Assembly (NCBI GenBank): GCA_036897625.1
Contig: JAYMTA010000627.1
Coordinates: forward strand, 1 to 25,905
DNA from: Pelargonium cotyledonis
Lineage: Eukaryota; Streptophyta; Magnoliopsida; Geraniales; Geraniaceae
DNA length: 25,905 nt
Direction: 5' to 3'
How positions within the stretch are numbered: position 1 is the first letter of the stretch; the number at the start of each line of letters is the position of its first letter. Shown here piece by piece: positions 22,906 through 25,905 of the stretch. Under the pieces are notes generated by a model that worked only from the letters and a program-made list of their open reading frames with translations, did not search any database and had not been told where the DNA came from. The translations under genes and the position numbers were made by a program.

Positions 22906-22912
22906 TTTTATA
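22906..22912 (-). promoter_or_regulatory. TATA box of the ALBA gene
   Basis: The minus strand reads GAGTATAAAAGGC, a near-perfect plant TATA box. Transcription would begin near 22875-22880, giving a first non-coding exon that ends at 22808 before the probable leader intron. Confidence 0.65.
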
Positions 22913-22989
22913 CTCAACCTGCTCTCAGCCATTTACTAAACTACCAGTGTCCGCTACCCTAACCAAAATCCTCTTCTCGCCCGGTTCAA

Positions 22990-23394
22990 ACCAGAACTTT
23001 ATCCGAACCGCTAGCGGTCAAGAAGTATAGAACGGAGAGGGTACTAGATGGAGTTGAATTAGTTATTTAACAGTTTCTTACAAAATTTTCAAATTTCCAA
23101 TTGGGTTTATTATTTTATACATTATCCTTGTTTTATTTTTCTTAACAGCAATTGGAACTTATATTTCAGAACTTCCAAAAAAAAATAGAAGAGAAACAAG
23201 AACATAGCTATGGTGGAACTTCTAGCGAGGTGGAGACAATGGAGAATGTGAGGGAACGAGCTCAATAGAATGCAACTAGCAAATCATCGAGTGACTTTTT
23301 GAAAGTTCCATTATTCTGAGCAATCAAAATGTGGTATTTAACAAATACAAAAATTTAGGGGCAAATACAAAAATTTAACAAATATTAATGGTAT
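22990..23394. other. Spacer upstream of the ALBA promoter
   Basis: AT-rich, with no gene, RNA or complete mobile element recognised. The lower-coordinate part may still be ALBA promoter. Confidence 0.4.
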
Positions 23395-23462
23395 TTTTTC
23401 AACAACAAAAAAATTGAGTGGGGGCAACTGCCCCCAAACTCACCTTACTGTATCCATCTCTG
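23395..23462. mobile_element. Right-end fragment of a hAT-related element
   Basis: The segment ends TATCCATCTCTG (23451-23462), which inverted is CAGAGATGGATA, like the termini of the hAT MITE in ALBA intron 4. Just inside lies a hairpin-forming GGGGGCAACTGCCCCC and an A-rich run, in the same order as in that element. No matching left end or 8-bp duplication was found upstream, so it is a truncated copy. Confidence 0.55.
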
Positions 23463-23931
23463 GATGAAGGAGTGTTATTGTAAGAGAAACTCAACAACAT
23501 TTTGCGACAGCACAACGTTTATTGACCACCATTTAAGGATGTGAGAGTAGAAGTTATGCGTCCAAAAACGGTGAATAAGAATGTGATTATATTATTCAAA
23601 ACACTCGTTGTAAAACATATTGCGTAATTGGGATGGAGATCCCTCTGTCCTCTATGAAACAAGTTGTCGGGATGCTATTCATTATTGCTAGTCAAGCGAA
23701 AGTTTACATCTCTTTGTTCCAGTTGTTATCGTCACTTCTAATAATTATCATGTTGTCACTCATTCCATTTCTATGATTTTAATAGCTCAAGCTATGATTT
23801 ATGGTATCAAAAGATTTGTAGAATTTTTAAAGGCATATTTCTTTGGTATATTGGATTGGCAAAACTCCTTTAACTACAAAAGAAGACGATGAGATAGAAC
23901 ATATAAGTATACTAATTAAAAATTTGGACCA
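23463..23931. other. Spacer between hAT fragment and RNase H pseudogene
   Basis: No gene was recognised. If the RNase H relic at 23932 is the 3' end of a LINE, any 5' part of that element here is too decayed for me to identify by eye. Confidence 0.4.
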
Positions 23932-24462
23932 ATGATACCTCATGGGGGTGTTGGTATGAGCTGCAGTAGATGGATGTTGTCGGTGCCGGGCTGGGTAAAA
24001 TTGAATTTTGATGGTGCTGTGTTTAGACCGGAGTCGATGTATGGCAGTGGTTGGGTTCTCCAAGACGAGCAGAGATGTTGGCTGGGAGGTGGGTGTCGTT
24101 GTTGGTCGGAATTGGAAGTTGATGTGCGGAGGGTGGAGGCAATGGCGGCACGAGAAGCTCTGTCTTGAATTAAATCCCAGGGATGGCAGCGAGTCATTGT
24201 GGAAGGTGATGCTCAAGGTGTTGTCTCGGATCTCACGTCAGGATTCGAGATTAAAGGGTTGTATGGTTTATTAATTAGTGATTGTATTTCAATTGTTTAT
24301 TCGATTGAGAATGTTCGGTTTTCCTTTGAAAAACGATATGTGAATGAAGTGGCCCATGTTCTAGCTCGGACATCTCGTTCTGTGTCTGATCGTATATGTT
24401 GGTCTATGTTGGAGTGTCCTCCTATTGTAGAACTTGTTATGTTTGCTCATTTGAATTATTGA
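23932..24462 (+). pseudogene. RNase H domain relic (RVT_3 type), probable 3' end of a LINE
   Basis: One reading frame runs from 23932 to the TGA at 24460-24462, broken only by an in-frame TGA at 24166-24168. It encodes an RNase H domain of the type found at the C-terminus of plant non-LTR retroelements. PGWVKLNFDGAVF gives the first catalytic Asp, VEAMAAREALS the Glu, VIVEGDAQGVV the next Asp, and RYVNEVAHVLAR the last conserved block. The broken codon follows ALS, where Trp is usual in this family, so TGG to TGA is the likely change. No reverse transcriptase is visible upstream. An A-run (24482-24490) follows shortly after the stop, as expected for a LINE 3' tail. A 5'-truncated LINE insertion explains all this; a stand-alone host RNase H-like gene is the less likely alternative. 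Confidence 0.78.
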
Positions 24463-25054
24463 AAAGTATGTTTCTTTTGGGAAAAAAAAATTACTAAAAA
24501 AGATTTACGCATTTCAAAACAGAATTTCAATAAAAACATAACATTAATTTTGAGACAAATGAAGTACATACAATTACCTCATTAGAATTTAGGGGAAAAA
24601 ACATGAGGAACTCATGAACTTGTCACCTCCAACATTTGGCATCTCTACATTTTTTATTTTTTATTTTTTGCATGTTTAAACTACTCTGAGCTACGTTTGA
24701 GTCATTCCGTCAGTTACATTTAAAAGAAAATGTCACTTTTGGTCGTGGGTCCAACAAGTGATCAATTTTTTTTTTTTGAAAACCGACAAAGGCCTTTCAC
24801 TTTTACCCTTCTTTTTCAACCTAACTTTGCATAAAAAAAAAATCACTATATCGTCGAAAAATTAAAGAAATTTCATATTTATTTTAGTTGATTCACATAA
24901 GTTATGAATGAAATTTGTGTTGATTCATAACAAATATAAACCAATTAATAACTCCAAAAAACTCTAAAAAAAATTTGCCTATCTATTTCACGTATTCATC
25001 AACTGTTCTCCTCTAAAAATAGACAAATACATAAAGAAATTGAAGATCACAAGC

Positions 25055-25330
25055 GACATGGCGTGGACGTGTCTCCCCAATTCTCTCTCGGCGTTCGTAC
25101 AAAAGTCAAGACTCTGGCCCTTTAACGTCTCCAATTGTCGCCCCTAGACACTTCCTTCATCTCCTAACTCCAGCTTCGAAGTCGTCGCCCCGAGAAACCC
25201 CTTCACCGAGACTCCAGCAAGCACCTAGAGTTGAGGTCGAAGCTCGACCTAAGTCGACGTGCGCAAGGATCAAGCTGAGTTTGGTTAACTTGGGCTCAAT
25301 TCGATGCGAAGATGAGTGACAAAACAATTG
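25055..25330. other. GC-richer interior of the Mutator-like element
   Basis: The base composition here is distinctly higher in G+C than in the rest of the element and the flanks. Short open stretches exist on both strands, but all are interrupted and I recognise no protein. It could be a captured host-gene piece (Pack-MULE style) or the element's own filler. The sequence alone does not decide. Confidence 0.4.
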
Positions 25331-25386
25331 TTTTGATGGAATTGATGATAGAGGATTCGGTGGGTATTGAAAAAGATGGAGAAGAT

Positions 25387-25454
25387 GATATTAGATCAGA
25401 TCTCATCTTAATTTTTATTTGATATTAGATCAAATCTCATCTTAATTTTTATAT
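25387..25454. repeat. 34-bp tandem duplication
   Basis: GATATTAGATCA(G/A)ATCTCATC followed by TTAATTTTTAT is repeated twice with a period of 34 bases (25387-25420 and 25421-25454), with very few differences. The near identity suggests a duplication younger than the divergence of the surrounding element's arms. Confidence 0.8.
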
Positions 25455-25662
25455 TAAAATTTAATATTAGTATATTTAAATTCTAAAAATGATAGAAAAT
25501 AAAAGAGTAATTTGTCTTTTTCAATTCAATTAACGATGTTAGTGACAATATGACTCAAACATAGTTCAAGGTAGTCTAATGTCAAGAAAAAAAAGTTTTC
25601 CAATGCCATATGTCAGAAGTGGCAAGTTTAAAGGTGTCTTCTATAATTTCCCCTAGAATTTA

Positions 25663-25905
25663 TTACTCTCGATCGAAGAACATAGTTTTTTTTTCTTTCA
25701 AAAGTTGTAACAATAAATTAATTAATGTTATCACTTGAACATTTTATCTCATCAGCATGTATTGTAACAATTCTATGAATATCAATAAATTCATGCTATG
25801 TATGTTAAAGTTGGTGAGTATGCATTAGGTGTTGTCATCTCATCAACTTTAACAATTTAAAAAACTCTCATTGCTTCTAACACAAATGTCTCTTCATGTT
25901 CCATG
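25663..25905. other. AT-rich spacer at the window edge
   Basis: Nothing beyond AT-rich sequence was recognised. A gene beginning outside the window cannot be excluded. Confidence 0.4.

Larger units (their letters stand above)
24583..25662. mobile_element. Non-autonomous Mutator-like element with 9-bp target duplication
   Basis: The element spans 24592-25653 (1,062 bp) between perfect 9-bp direct repeats TAGAATTTA (24583-24591 and 25654-25662). Both ends read inward GGGGAAA, and the two arms are imperfect inverted copies for roughly 130-150 bases: left about 24592-24745, right about 25500-25653, sharing TTTGAGTCAT and TGGCAT blocks in register. Long terminal repeats plus a 9-bp duplication define Mutator-like elements. 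No MURA transposase is present. The interior includes a GC-richer segment (about 25055-25330) unlike the AT-rich arms, and a 34-bp tandem repeat. Confidence 0.85.

Noticed and set aside
23827-24216. Minus-strand 129-codon frame opposite the RNase H relic
   Set aside because: The plus strand carries recognisable RNase H motifs in order; the minus-strand frame matches nothing and is a shadow.

Overview
The window is nuclear DNA from a flowering plant, almost certainly a eudicot. The evidence is a class III peroxidase with the ancestral four-exon structure, an alpha-expansin first exon, a UPF0496 (DUF677) protein, GT-AG introns, telo-box and site II promoter motifs, AT-rich spacers and typical plant non-autonomous transposons. 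The family variants look asterid-like, but the species cannot be fixed from the sequence. I see no operons, CRISPR arrays or other prokaryotic features.

Layout: 1-1560 is an AT-rich spacer. 1686-2950 (+) is a two-exon UPF0496 membrane-protein gene. 3850-5448 (-) is a complete class III peroxidase of the PEROXIDASE 64 type, with a SINE in its third intron. 5534-10500 is a gene-poor spacer holding a second copy of that SINE and a decayed LTR-like block. 10527-10665 (-) is an orphan first exon of an alpha-expansin. 11555-16526 (-) is a complete eight-exon RPN3 (26S proteasome lid subunit). 17217-17522 is a fold-back element. 18345-22578 (-) is a complete eight-exon ALBA-domain protein with a C-terminal RGG tail; its introns hold a hAT MITE, a Stowaway-like MITE and a 101-bp tandem duplication. 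23395-25653 is a transposon graveyard: a hAT right end, an RNase H pseudogene (probably the 3' end of a LINE) and a 1.06-kb Mutator-like element with a 9-bp target-site duplication.

The four intact genes do not form a pathway. RPN3 and the RGG-ALBA gene are housekeeping genes with telo-box and, for RPN3, site II promoter motifs and probable 5'UTR introns. The peroxidase is a secreted cell-wall enzyme, and UPF0496 is a plant membrane-associated family of poorly known function. I spliced the four gene models by hand. All junctions are GT-AG, reading frames are continuous, and the resulting proteins (386, 316, 487 and 262 aa) match the usual lengths of their families.

I did not find a convincing undescribed biological system. 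The best non-routine signals are mobile elements that can be delimited to the base from target-site duplications, the orphan expansin exon, and an RNase H domain broken by one nonsense codon.
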